A stretch of DNA of 64,000 bases from Xylogone sp. PMI_703 (lineage: Eukaryota > Ascomycota > Leotiomycetes). The position numbers were made by a program, and so were the translations under genes. The stretch is taken from positions 1 through 64,000 of the forward strand of contig JAJTUQ010000018.1 in NCBI GenBank assembly GCA_021399445.1. The letters are read 5' to 3'. Under the pieces are notes generated by a model that did not search any database, had not been told where the DNA came from, and saw only the letters and a program-made list of their open reading frames with translations. Position 1 is the stretch's first letter. Each line of letters starts with the position of its first letter. Positions 1 to 11,348 of the stretch are shown piece after piece.

Positions 1-947
1 ACTATAGCTGCGACTCTTTGGCAGGCTCCTTGAAGCCGGCTCCAAATCAAGCGGAATCTCAGGACTTGGACTTCTGCTACTTGTAGGAGTGGCAGGTATG
101 GTTTCCAGAATCTTTGGAGTCGGTGGCGATTTTCCAAGGGCTACATAAAGCTCTACTGCAGATGTATCCCAAAACTTAAAGTTGCCTTCAACAGATGAAT
201 TACTGTCGGGATATCCAGAATCCAGGGATTTCGGCCTTTGTGTTGTTTTCTGGCTACTAGATATGAGTTTCGTCTTTAACTAATTGGACGTACAACTTAC
301 GATAATGAATTTCGCACAGATGAACGCTTGCTCGGAGATGGCGGCGAAATTGACATAACAGAGTTGCTCTTTGTGTAATCAACACTCTTTGGAGGGCTTC
401 GGTCTTGTTGCCTCGCAGTCTCCTTCATTTTTGATAAACTGTGATTTCCCGATTCCATTTGCTGATGGAAATCCATCCTTTGAATTAAGACAGTGGCTAT
501 TATGAACACGATCTCGGAAACCAAAGAAATGGCCCAGACGGCAAAGGCACCAGTTACCAGACTTCCCGTGGAGGAACCTAGTGTCCGATGAGGAAGATCA
601 GCAATCCCGTTCCGAATCACACAGAGACCAACAGCTGTCGCAACAGTGGACAAGGCGCAAAAAATTCCACAAAACCCAGCCAGGAAATATGCGTGCTGTC
701 GACCATGTCCGACATCTCGGATATGTGCTCCATCACGGTGTTGGAACTGTCTTGCAATCAACATTGATAGCAAGCCTATATTAACAAGATTTAGCACCGA
801 TGCAACGATTTCCACGTCGTTGCCCTTGAAGCCAGTATGTGCGCCAGAGAGAGTGACGGCGAATACTATGTTGAAAACCAGCAGAGCGATCTCACAGAGT
901 ACAGCGAGTACGCCCAGTGGCACAAGAATACCTCGAGGAACTGCCAT
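1..947 (-). CDS. Four-helix integral membrane protein (3' part outside window)
   Basis: ATG at 947 (start MAVPRG). The first exon codes for four hydrophobic segments at about residues 7-33, 43-65, 85-110 and 130-155, then a polar Ser/Pro-rich cytoplasmic-looking tail. The apparent stop at 297 is inside an intron: GTAAGT begins at 300 and an acceptor CTAG ends at 257, giving a 44-nt intron. The frame then stays open (SQKTTQRPK...) to base 1, so the gene is cut by the window edge. The topology resembles MARVEL-like or other unnamed fungal four-pass proteins, but I cannot assign a family. No function is inferred. Confidence 0.75.
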
Positions 948-2211
948 GATGTATCGGTGAGATGAAGATATTTTGGATAGTTGAGGTGTCGTGGGGTATT
1001 GCAGCTCAAACTGGAGACGAACGAATGGGACGAGACAAGCCGACAGTGCCTCGACTTGTAATAGTTGGCGAATGAAAGACTCCGTTTAGGAGCTCCAGAC
1101 CTGTGAAATGGATGCTTGGTATTAATACCTAAAAGTATAACAGCTGTACAAGGGCGTAGCTGTCCTAACATTTAATGATGGAACAATCCAATGCGTGGCT
1201 GATTGACCGACAAAGGTCAAAAAGTGGTCAATTCCAGTTTCTCTGGTACGACTATGTGTGAAATTTTTAGAATGCTCTGGTGAGATTTGGGTTGCAGCCC
1301 AGCACAGCGAGGTCGTGGGCCTTGTGGATGAAAGTTCAGGTTTGTTGCTATACGGCCTCATCTAAGGTAGCAACGTCAAGGGCATGAATGCCCTCGAAAC
1401 GCATTAGACCTGAAATATAATCAATTGATAATATTTGAAAGAGTTTGGGATAGATGGAAAAGATGACGGTGTTGAACACCTCGCCGTTGATCAAATCCAA
1501 GCTCTGTTGGGATTCACCTTAGAAACATGCGTCTACATCCGTAGTCCAAGAAGCATAATCTCTCATTGTTGGGGCCACCTTAGAACGTATATACCTGCAT
1601 CTATCGTCCAAAGAGTATCTATCTTTCGTCATTGTTGGGATCCACCTTAGTACGCGTTGAAGTGGATGACTTGTGTCTCTGCAAGCTAGATCAGCCTTAC
1701 AGGCTTGCAGCTCTGCACCTACAGGGGTACACAGATGGCATGGTTACCAAAGCCAATGCAGGACAGCTGAGATGGCTCAAGAACCATGTCGGCAAACGGC
1801 TCGGTCACCGAGACACTATGTGTATTTCGGTTAAAGCCCAACAACGATTTAATTGAGATATTGAGCGCATCCGTGAGTGTCTCACGCTTGGTCGGAAGCG
1901 AAAATAATTCCGCCAGGCCTTCCAGAGAGTTCGCCGCCAGCCGAGATACGGAATCCTGAAAAGGCATTTAACATCCTGCAAGATGATCATACCTCTATGA
2001 TATACGTTATATGACAGCATTGTCATCATCAAATCACCATCACATCACGAGCCAAACTCGCTCATTGAAGCCTCTTTCTCGTCCTCACACTGAACGGCCA
2101 CTCTCCCTTGATTTTCCTCCTGGATTGGGTTGATTTTGACCATATACAATGTTTCCTTCTGCCGTCTAATCAAGGATACCACTCCTTTCATCTTTCAGAA
2201 AATCCGTGAGC
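948..2211. other. Intergenic, no gene seen
   Basis: Only short overlapping frames occur here and none shows domain-like composition or sensible splice sites. It holds three short related repeats, listed separately. The region is the shared flank of a minus-strand gene ending its 5' side at 947 and a plus-strand gene starting near 2212. Confidence 0.5.
1507..1651 (+). repeat. Three short direct repeats, core TTGTTGGG..CCACCTTAG
   Basis: Three related copies lie at about 1507-1525 (TTGGGATTCACCTTAG), 1565-1583 (TTGTTGGGGCCACCTTAG) and 1633-1651 (TTGTTGGGATCCACCTTAG), spaced about 58 and 68 bases apart. No coding role is apparent. Confidence 0.6.
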
Positions 2212-3085
2212 ATGTACAGTTTACGGAACTTACAAGCATCTTTCCGTTCACGCTTGGGAACCAGTTCACCAGAGAGGGCCTATTATGGAGCTCTATTGAT
2301 TCGAGATCCTCGAGCCAGTGATGCGGATGACCTGGCGAGTATTTCGTTGGATGCTACTACTACCGTTTCGACTTCTGAGGATAAGGATTTTCTTGCACCG
2401 TTGAAAAAGCTGAGGCAGTCAACCAGACCGAGAGTCAATGACCGGCATATGCTGGAGGATTGCAAATCAAGGTAAGAGCATATGCTCGAACTCCCAATGA
2501 CCGATAATATTAACAGATTTCCTGTTAGGCATATCTCTTCTCAGTCTTGCCGTGGAAGAATCTTCCATGATCTCGGATGATGGTCAATTTGGAAACGCCT
2601 CTTTTGCTCGCCAGCTCTACCTCCATTCACTCACCTACCTCCTTCGTGCGCTTCCGGCCGATGTGACGACAGAAGACCAGCTGAGCATACGGAGTGTCCT
2701 TCCTGAGGTCATAGCCTCGCCTCTCCCCATTCAGCTTCATCCCCTTCGATCAAGTCAAGTCAACCCCCGGTCTGACTCTCGAGCTAGCAACACGCCCTCC
2801 TTCCCGCACCGCACTGTCACCTTCACAATCCTTAACCTATTCACTATCATGTACCTCCTCTTTCCGTACCTGAAATATATGCTTGGGAATGCATACGCTT
2901 ATGAGCGTAAGCATAAGATCTCTGAATGTGTTATAAGTCACGGCCTCGATATGGCTGATGCTTGGAGGGAGAAGAGGGTAACTATTACAGAGGCGATCTC
3001 TGGAATTGCGGATGGTAAGGTGGGAAGGATCATTGGGGAGGCTCGTGCTTGGATTTGTCGAGGAGGCCGTTGGAGGCGTGAATGA
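2212..3085 (+). CDS. Conserved fungal hypothetical protein, two exons, C-terminus possibly frameshifted
   Basis: ATG at 2212 (MYSLRNLQ). Exon 1 is 2212-2471, intron 2472-2544 (GTAAGA donor, TTAAC branch, CTCAG acceptor), exon 2 2545-3085, giving 266 aa. The order of segments (ERAYYGALLIRDP, DDLASISLD, FARQLYLHSLTYLLRALP, a hydrophobic stretch LNLFTIMYLLFPYL, then YAYERKHKISE) is that of a widespread unnamed fungal family, as I remember it. The last 20 residues read RAWICRGGRWRRE. In the next frame the same DNA reads LVLGFVEEAVGGVNEG and on to a stop near 3150, which looks more like the expected small-residue C-terminus. That suggests a one-base indel near 3030-3060. The protein may therefore be C-terminally altered. 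Function unknown. Confidence 0.65.
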
Positions 3086-3429
3086 AGGAACTACAGATGG
3101 GATTGCGGTGTTTGGGATTACGAAGGCCAGCTGGATGGGGCGGGGTTAGGATATTATAGGTTTTAAGTCCTTTCGTGATGATGGGCCGGGACCAGGACAT
3201 AGACATGACTTACGATTGATGATACTCGCATCTCTGGCGTTTGCTGTGATAGAATTTTTTGATAGAACGTTTATCTAAGTTTTGGGACAGGGCATGGAGT
3301 GTTACTGTTGTAGGTGGACGAGTGGCCAGCGCTAAAGGTTATTTTCGTCATGCTGGAATTTCTATTGATGAACAACAAAATGAAGTAACTTATGATTAAT
3401 ATTATGCAATGCAAAAACGATGTTATTGT

Positions 3430-4720
3430 ACTGATTCTACAACGCATTAATCGTCGTGCTACTCCCTCTAACACTCCATGTTCGATGTAAAACTGAGCAT
3501 CATTATCTTCATAAATAAGTTCAAGGTCAAAGCCTCTCTCTAATGTTAGGTCACGAGCCAGCTCGTGTTGCTGCTTTTGGTCCTGGCGCCTGACTTTTGA
3601 ACAATGCCATTCACAATAAGCTTCTACTGCATCATCTCGCATTCCAGATATGCCAAGACAAGGCGACCTTGAAGAACTGTCTGTCACATCTGGTGTAGAT
3701 CTGTTCAAACTCTCTGCCAAACCTGGGCCAGGATGAACTGGAATATACTATTAATAACCATAGGGGCATAGCCTGATGGAAAAGACTCGGAATCTCGACG
3801 CTTCCATTTGCAGTCCAGATGCTGTTGTTTTTCCGCATATAATTGTGTACAAATATCTTGGGGAACATCGCTATGTGTTTCCAGTTTGCCACTTCCCTGT
3901 ACAAATTTGACGAGATTTCTCAAGTGATGGCCCATGAGTTTATAGTGCTTCTTTCCCTCAGGATCCTACCAGCAATAAGGGCCGCGATCGCACGGTGGTC
4001 CAGGGCATCGCAGAAGGGTATAGACTTGTCTCCAAGCATCTGGCCTGCCAGACACCACTTGCTCCGCATCGAGCCGAGTATTTCTTTCCGCAAGTTGAGC
4101 AGCTGTTGCCCCCCGTCCAGCGGTACGGGCCATTTTTTGCCACTCTCAATGTAGTTGAACAATGCATTGACCGTCAGCCGTTTCCCGATACGGAGAAGGT
4201 GGCTCCATGCTTGAAGTTTGTCCTCCACAATTGGCCAATCAATCTGCAACTCTTCGAATCGCTTGGTTATATCTCGTTCGGAACGATCATTTACAGATAA
4301 GACAACTGTCGTTGCATCAGGCTTACAGAGCTTGCCTGTCGATTTTACAATATCTGCAATTTTTGATGACAGTTCTTTCCAGAAGTCGCTCGGAGCTAGA
4401 ACAAGGTCATCTCTGTTTGTTTTGCGACTCCTCTCTTGTTCAATGTCAGCTTCCATTCCATGATATGGTGCATAAATGAGGGGTGGTGGGCGTTCGGCAT
4501 ATGGCTGGCATGGGGCCCGGTCAGCGTAGGGCACAAACGGGAGTGTGTTGCGGGCCGGTCGCAACTGGCTCCGCTGAGGGGCTTGGGCAGCATTAGCGGG
4601 TTCACTGCGGGGCTTGAACCATCATCAAGTCGATGTTCATTTTCGTCGTCACTAGACGAATCATTTAAGTAGTCATCTACGTCCGTGATCCAGTTGATGC
4701 CAGAAACAGAGCGCCATGGC
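3430..4720 (-). pseudogene. Broken member of a common unnamed fungal family
   Basis: The product is spread over three frames. An acidic N-terminal block (DVDDYLNDSSSDDENE) passes by a one-base shift near 4565 into a frame with DWPIVEDKLQAWSHLLRIGK and FNYIESGKK. A second shift sits in the six-T run at 4133-4138 (A-run on the coding strand). The third frame then reads QLAERN, CPGPPCDRGPYCW, a TAG at 3966-3968, then DPEGKKHYKL and GHHLRNLVKFVQ. A last shift near 3725 leads to the family's C-terminal block (VEAYCEWHCSKV, LTLERGFDLELIYEDND, EGVARRL). I recognise the block order from a large unnamed fungal family. With at least three frameshifts and one nonsense codon, this copy is almost certainly dead. 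Confidence 0.75.
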
Positions 4721-4785
4721 GATAAACACGTCACAATATACACTAGGCTTAGAGGACACTGTGTCCTTTGTTCTGAAACTGCCAC

Positions 4786-5078
4786 GTGATTTCCACTTGA
4801 AACTCTTTTCTACCGTAGTTCACGGGCAGGGGTGTGAAAGGCTGTCAGGTGACCTCCAACAAATCCTCCAACACAAGCTCCGCAAGCGTTCCGGCAGCCT
4901 TATCCTCAATATGTGTCTTCCTTGATGATCCTGACACGCCTTCATTACACAAAAGGAAGTTGAATGCGCTGTTATCTTTTAGAGATACAGTACTCAATTA
5001 AAGGCCTAACTACGATGCTCCCATCTCCACAAATCTGCTGCATGCGGGTTCAGCCAAATCTCATTCCCGCCCGAAACA
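4786..5078 (+). promoter_or_regulatory. Upstream region of the HET-NACHT-WD40 gene
   Basis: About 290 bases between the broken gene and the receptor start codon. I see no clear TATA box. The ATG context AACAATGCG is acceptable. Nothing else recognised. Confidence 0.35.
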
Positions 5079-8000
5079 ATGCGTCTTTTGCAATTCAACA
5101 ACACTGGTGAATTCAGCTTCACTGAGGATTTGGTTGGCGACGGTATCCCTCCATATGCAATACTTTCGCACACATGGGGATTAGACAACGAGGAGGTTAC
5201 CTTTGACGATATGACAAATGGTATTGGCAAGGACAAGCCGGGCTATAAGAAAATCTGGTTCTGCAGAGAACAGGCAAGACAGGATGGTTTGCTATATTTT
5301 TGGATTGACACTTGCTGTATCAACAAGAATAACAAGGCCGAACTCTCGCAGGCTATCAACTCCATGTTTCGCTGGTATCATAACGCCACTCAATGCTACG
5401 TGTACCTGTCCGATGTTTCGACAACGAAGAGGAAAAGGGATAGCGATTCAAAAGACACTTGGAAATCGGATTTTCGGAAAAGCAGGTGGTTCACTCGAGG
5501 CTGGACACTCCAAGAACTCCTTGCTCCAGCTTCGGTCGAATTTTTTTCTCGGGAATGTAAGCGACTTGGAAACAAAAGATTGCTAGAGCAAGAAATTCAC
5601 GAAATAACGGGTATTTCTAAATCAGCACTTCATGGAGACCCTTTGTCTCAATTCAGCGTTGATGAACGAATGTCGTGGATAAATCCTCGTCAAACCAAGT
5701 TTGAAGAAGATAAAGCGTACTCATTACTGGGCATTTTCGGCGTCTACATATCCCCTTTTTATGGCGAGGGAATAGTAAGTGCATTTAGACGGCTCCAGGA
5801 GAAGATCGACAAACTGGAGAAATGTATCCAAGACTTACGCCACACCGATCCCCGTAATGACAAAAAGCGTATCGAGGACACCAAGGGTGGCTTACTGGAT
5901 GGCTCATATCGCTGGATCTTAGAAAATTCCAGCTTTCAACAATGGCGCAACAACCGGCAAAACTGTTTGTTATGGATTAAGGGCGATCCCGGCAAAGGCA
6001 AGACAATGTTGCTCTGCGGTATTGTCAACGAATTGAAGCAGTCGATAGCTAAAACGGATCTTCTATCATACTTCTTCTGCCAGGCGACTGACTCCCGAAT
6101 CAACAACGCCACGGCCGTGCTACGGGGTCTGGTTTATTTGCTTGTTGATCAACAGCCATCTCTCATATCATATGTATGTGCGAAGTATGATCAAGCCGGC
6201 AAAACACTTTTCGAAGATACAAATGCCTGGGTTTCTTTATCTGAAATTTTCACTAACATTCTACGAGACCCGAGCTTCCATAAGATTTATTTAATTGTCG
6301 ATGGACTCGACGAATGCATAGTGGACCTGCCGAAATTGTTGGACTTCATTACGCAAACTTCGTCTTTGTCTTGTATCAAGTGGATTGTCTCTAGTCGCAA
6401 CTGGCCGAGCATCGAGAAAAATATTAATAAAGCAAAGCAGAAAGCTATCTTATGTCTTGAGCTGAACGAAGAATCTATTACCGCAGCTGTTACTACATAT
6501 ATTCAGTTTAAGGTAAATTTATTAGCAACGGAAAATGAATATGAAAATGATACGAAGGATGCTGTTCTACGTTATTTGGTGTCAAATGCAAATAGCACCT
6601 TCCTCTGGGTATCCTTAGTCTGCCAAGAACTTGCTGGAATCTCGGGATGGGAAGCTGAAGAAATTTTAACTGTATTTCCGCCAGGGCTCGATGAACTCTA
6701 TCGGCGGATGATGGACCAGATTTCCAACTCCAAAAATGCTCAGCTCTGCAAAAGCATATTGGCCATCATCTTGGTGATATATCGGCCAATTACATTGGAC
6801 GAACTGGTATTTTTGGTTGACATGCCTGCTCGAAGTTCTGGCAATTACAAGGCTCTGGCTGAGATCATAGGGCTATGTGGCTCTTTTTTGACACTTCGGG
6901 ATCGCAATGTTTTTTTTGTCCATCAGTCCGCGAAAGATTTTTTAACTGGCAATATGACTCAAGAAATCTTTCCTTCTGGAATAGAAAATATTCATCGCAA
7001 TATTTTCTTGCGGTCATTACAAATTATGTCCCGAATTTTACGGCGTGACATTTATAACCTAAGAGCTCCTGGATTTTCCATTGACCAAGTCAAAGAGCCT
7101 GATTTTGATCCATTGGCTGCTGCACGGTATTCTTGTGTTTACTGGGTTGACCACCTGCTCAATTATAATCTTGGAGAGGATACTAGTAATGACTTTAAAG
7201 ACAGTGGCTCTGTTCATAAGTTTTTATTAAACAGATATCTTTATTGGCTAGAGGCACTTAGCCTGTTGAAAAACATATCAAACGGTATTATTATGATTAG
7301 GAATCTTGAGAATAAGCTTAAAGTAAAATTCTCTATTTTATTTTATAATATCATTAGAAATTTAAGCTAATATATTTACAGGCTGATGAAAGTCCTAATC
7401 TGTATGCATTTATACATGATGCAAAGCGGTTTGCCTTATATAATCGAACAGTAATCGAAGAAAGACCTCTTCAAATATACTGTTCAGCGCTTATCTTTGC
7501 CCCGCGAAAAAGTCTTATTCGGAATCAATTTAAGAAAGATATTCCACCTTGGCTCAAAACAAAACCCAAAATGCAAGCAGATTGGAGTGCTGTACTACAG
7601 ACGCTTGAGGGCCATTCGGATTCGGTCACATCTGTAGCCTTCTCGCCAGACGGCAAGCAGATTGTCTCAGGCTCTTATGATAACAAAGTCCGGCTCTGGG
7701 ATGCTGCTACTGGAGAAGCCTTACAAATATTCGAGGGCCATTCGGATTGGGTCACGTCTGTAGCTTTCTCGCCAGACGGCAGGCAGATTGTCTTAAGCTC
7801 TTATGATAGGACAGTCCGGCTCTGGGATGCTGTTACTAGAGCAACCTTACAAATTTTTAATGGCCACTCGGATTCGGTTACATCTATAGCCTTTTCGCCA
7901 GACGACAAGCAGATTGTCTCAGGCTCTAATGATAGGACAGTCCGGCTCTAGAATATTGTTATTAGAGCAGTCTTACAAATATTCGAGGGCCATTCGGATT

Positions 8001-9346
8001 GGGTCACGTCTGTAGCTTTCTCGCCAGACGGCAGGCAGATTGTCTCAGGCTCTAATGATAGGACAGTCCGGCTCTGGGATGCTGCTACTGGAACAGCCTT
8101 ACAAATACTTAAAGGCCCCTCGGATCGGGTCACGTCTGTAGCTTTCTCGCCAGATGGCAGGCAAATTGTCTCAGGCTCTGATGATATGACAATCCGGCTT
8201 TGGGGTGCTGCTACTGGAGCAGCCTTACAGATCCTCGAGGGCTGTTCGGGTTGGGTAAGGTCTGTAGCCTTTTCGCCAGACGGCAGGCAGATCATATCAG
8301 GCTCTAACACAGTCCAGCTCTGGGATGCTGCTACTGGAGCAGTCTTACAGACACTCGAGGGCCATTCGGATCCGGTCATATCTGTAGCCTTCTCGCCAGA
8401 TGGCAGGCAGATTGTCTCAGGCTCTGATGATAGCACAATCTGGCTCTGGGATACTGCTACTGGAGCAGCCTTACAGATGTCCAAAGGCCATTCGGGTTCG
8501 GTCATATCTGTAACTTTCTCGCTAGACGGCAAGCAAATTGCCTCAGGCTCTAATGATAGGACAGTCCGGCTCTGGGATACTGCTACTGGAGCAGCCTTAC
8601 AAACGCTCAAAGGCCATTTGTATTCAGTCGGGTCTATAGCTTTCTCGCCAGATAGTAGGCAGATTGTCTCAGGCTCTGATGATAGGACAGTCCGGCTCTG
8701 GAATATTGCTACTGGAGTAGCCTTACAAATATTCGAGGGCCATTCGGATTGGGTTACGTCTATAGCTTTCTCGCCAGACGGCAGGCAAATTGTCTCAGGC
8801 TCTGATGATATGACAATCCGGCTTTGGGATGCTGCTACTGGAGCAGCCTTACAGATCCTCGAGGGCTGTTCGGGTTGGGTAAGGTCTGTAGCCTTCTCGC
8901 CAGATGGCAAGCAGATTGTCTCAGGCTCTTATGATAACACAGTCCAGCTCTGGGATACTGCTACTGGAGCAGCTTTACAAATACTCAAAGACCACTCGGA
9001 TCCGGTCAAGTCTGTAGCTTTCTCGCCAGACGGCAGGCAGATTGTCTCAAGTACTTACGATAGGACAGTCTGGCTCTGGGATGTTGCTACTGGGGCAGCC
9101 TTACAGACAATTGAGGACTACTCGGATTCAGTCTCATCTGTAGCCTTCTCGCCAGACTGCAAAGCAATGAATACTCTACATGTGTCAAAGGATTGGATAA
9201 TGGAAGGTGGCACAGATATTATCTGGCTGCCTCCTGAATATCGATTACCAATTTGTACGGCTGTTTGGAATAAAATTCTTGCTTTAGGATACTCATCAGG
9301 GAAAATTTTTATTCTTGGATTCAAGGAAGGATTAAAGTGTATATAA
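5079..9346 (+). CDS. HET-NACHT-WD40 NLR-like receptor, interrupted by one in-frame TAG
   Basis: Two exons: 5079-7322 and 7382-9346, with a 59-nt intron (donor GTAAAA, AGCTAAT branch, TTTACAG acceptor) where the frame continues exactly. Residues about 24-160 form a HET domain (AILSHTWG, WIDTCCINK, RGWTLQELLAP). A NACHT NTPase follows with Walker A GDPGKGKTM near residue 306 and Walker B IYLIVDGLDEC near residue 407. The C-terminal part has about 12 WD repeats of 42 residues and a capping block ending FKEGLKCI. This is the architecture of Podospora HET-E/HET-D/HET-R-type heterokaryon incompatibility proteins: WD repeats as sensor, NACHT as switch, HET as cell-death effector. The only defect is TAG at 7949-7951, replacing the conserved Trp of repeat 3 (RLW). 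Without it the frame gives about 1400 aa. As written, the product stops at about 938 aa with under three repeats. Confidence 0.9.
7595..9180 (+). repeat. Tandem WD40 repeat array, 126-bp units
   Basis: Twelve units start at 7595 and every 126 bases thereafter. Unit 6 (8225) is six bases shorter. A partial thirteenth unit starts at 9101. Units share long identical nucleotide stretches, and variation concentrates at a few codons near the start of each unit (SDSV, SDWV, SGWV, SDPV) and around the RLW turn. That pattern is known for fungal NWD genes under concerted evolution and diversifying selection. Confidence 0.9.
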
Positions 9347-9589
9347 TCCCGACTAGCCTAGTATAATAATTATCATTGATTTTATAATTTTTATTTTCTC
9401 TTTTATCTCTATTTTATAGAGGGTTAATGGAAGCATGTGCCTTTACAGTAGTTAATGATTGCCAGTCGGTTTCTAGCATATTCTAGAGCAGTCATGCACT
9501 GAAGTGCACAATGGTACTACAACTTTGTTTTTTTGTGATCGGCCATGTATGTACGAAGTATATTACAGTACAGTAATCATGTTTAAATG
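9347..9589. other. Receptor 3' flank, no gene seen
   Basis: AT-rich stretch after the receptor stop, with TTTTATTT-type runs compatible with a 3' untranslated region. Nothing else recognised. Confidence 0.4.
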
Positions 9590-9942
9590 ATTATATTAAT
9601 TCCTCTCCGTCTCGGTTAAGCATGGGAAAGATAGGTAGCAGCAAAGCCCACAATTTGCTCGCTCCCCGGATCTCGAACAAGAAAGTGCTTGGAGAAGCCG
9701 GGACGATCCAATATATCGCTGAGAGTATTCCTGTCGATAGCAAAGTGGCTGTCAATGCTATTATTCCATAGATTATAGATCCCTAGCATACCCTTTTTTA
9801 TATCCATAGGCTCAACGGCCCATGCACGCAAATCTGGTTTAAGGGACTCATTTATATTTATAAACCCAGAATGAGTGTCGGTTAATCCTTGACTGTGATC
9901 TTGATAAGATATTGAGTTAAGCAATAACATAGGGGATTCCAT
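9590..9942 (-). pseudogene. Fragment of a GNAT-like acetyltransferase domain
   Basis: ATG at 9942 opens a 108-residue frame containing IYNLWNNSIDSHFAIDR, LDRPGFSKHFLVRDP and IVGFAATYLSHA. This matches, from memory, the start of the GNAT-type C-terminal domain found on some fungal GH3 beta-N-acetylglucosaminidase-like proteins. The frame stops at 9616, but one frame over the next codons read LNRDGEELI, the expected continuation, before it ends near 9590. So it is a short relic with a frameshift, lacking the catalytic GH3 part and most of the acetyltransferase fold. Confidence 0.55.
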
Positions 9943-10019
9943 TTGATACTAGTACTCACTTTTTATATGGAACGTGTCTGACTCTATTATGTTTTTTTGC
10001 AATAGCTCTGCCTTATGCC

Positions 10020-10229
10020 TTAAAAAGGATCTGACCGACCCCCCGGACTGATATGGGTCACCAGCGGGGTTAAAAGAATGATAAGCTCTCCCTCCTTCAA
10101 ATTTCCGAGATTTAGAAGCCAATTTCGAGAATCGATCAGGGTAACTGGAGGCTTATACTTAGAATCAGAGCTAAGATTCTGGTTAGCATCCGCAACGTCA
10201 AGAGTTGGAGAGGTCGTCGGAATAGACAT
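10020..10229 (-). CDS. Possible small protein, 69 aa, unrecognised
   Basis: ATG at 10229 in a good context (AAAAGATGTC). The product starts MSIPTTSPTLDVAD and contains a hydrophobic stretch (ELIILLTPLV) before a short tail. It may instead be the first exon of a lost gene. No family, and no supporting splice site downstream. Coding status is uncertain. Confidence 0.3.
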   Translation of the reverse strand: MSIPTTSPTLDVADANQNLSSDSKYKPPVTLIDSRNWLLNLGNLKEGELIILLTPLVTHISPGGRSDPF

Positions 10230-10347
10230 CTTTTGGAAACAAATGAAAATAAATGAAGGTGGCAATCTAATAAAAACACAACCTATTTATATATTTAAGG
10301 AGGCGCGCATAACAGCAAAGATTGAAGTTCAAAACCCAATAGCCTAA

Positions 10348-11340
10348 CTCTGCAGTTTTTGCCACAATTCCAAAGTAAAGTCTTTAATGCTTAATCCGAG
10401 GTGTGTAATGCAACATCGCCCAGAGAACATTGTGCGGAGAACACCTTGCTTGGCATAGATACGATCACTCTACTACTACAGTATTACTAGTTTGGCAATC
10501 GTAGCTCTAATCACCCGTGCTCCGCACCTGGCAAGGCAGCAAATAACACTTCTAATGACTCTGACGCGCGGGGAATTGCATCCGTTTTCCCGCATTGATG
10601 CTTATAATTCGTAGTCTAAAGATAGTACTACATCATCCCCTCTTTCACGCCAGACGCGGACTAAGTGCCTGCTTGCTCCCCGATAACCTTGCCATTCATC
10701 TGTTCTAGGCGCATACATACGAATCTCAATAGGTCATCACAGCTCTCATGAGCTAATTGATCGTTTACCACCATATTTTCACTTTCAGGGTCTACTCTTT
10801 TGTCAGATCACCAACTCCTAAATAAAAATAATAAGTAATATACTTCGAGAAAATGAAACCAAAACTCAAAATCATCGAAGGACTCAATAGCTCGACAAGA
10901 AACAACAAGAACAAACAATGTGCTGATACTGAAGATGACTAGGACTCTTTCCAACAGAATTAATGATCCCTAGTAACTAGACGTGATAGTGGTTACAGAC
11001 GTGCGTGGAGCCAGAGATGATCAATTTCTGAGTACCATGGTTGTGTCACACAAGTTAACACTTTCTTGGCCTTGCCATGACTCTCTTCGGCTTCTTTTAG
11101 GTACTCAACAAGACTATCCAGACGTGGTCTAAAGGATTCAAGAGCTTCAAATGCTTTGGAAAGTTCGAATATGTCTGCTATCACGGAGTGTGCAAAATAA
11201 GCAACCCAGTATCATATGATCTCGAAGCTGTTGATCTTTCAACACCTTCATGAAAGCATCGAAGCAAACTGTCCACATTTTAGATAAGATATCGTATTTC
11301 ACAATCATCTCGTGATGCCATGGGCCAGATGGACAATACA
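10348..11340. other. No confident gene
   Basis: Short overlapping minus-strand frames at 10993-11184 (EALESFRPRLDSLVEYLKEAEES) and 11147-11482 have some amphipathic character but no recognised domain and no clear junction. One copy of the recurrent GTGGCTGC element lies at 10980-10998. Otherwise featureless. Confidence 0.35.
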
Positions 11341-11348
11341 TCGCTAGC

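Noticed and set aside
2472..2520. Acceptors at 2516 and 2528 for the 2212 gene intron
   Set aside because: Both put exon 2 in a frame that meets TGA near 2578; the acceptor at 2544 keeps the frame open.
7948..8910. 320-codon minus-strand ORF opposite the WD repeats
   Set aside because: It is the repetitive antisense of the WD array (repeated ETICLPSGEKATD). Open frames on the reverse of regular repeats are expected, and the plus strand has clear WD40 content.
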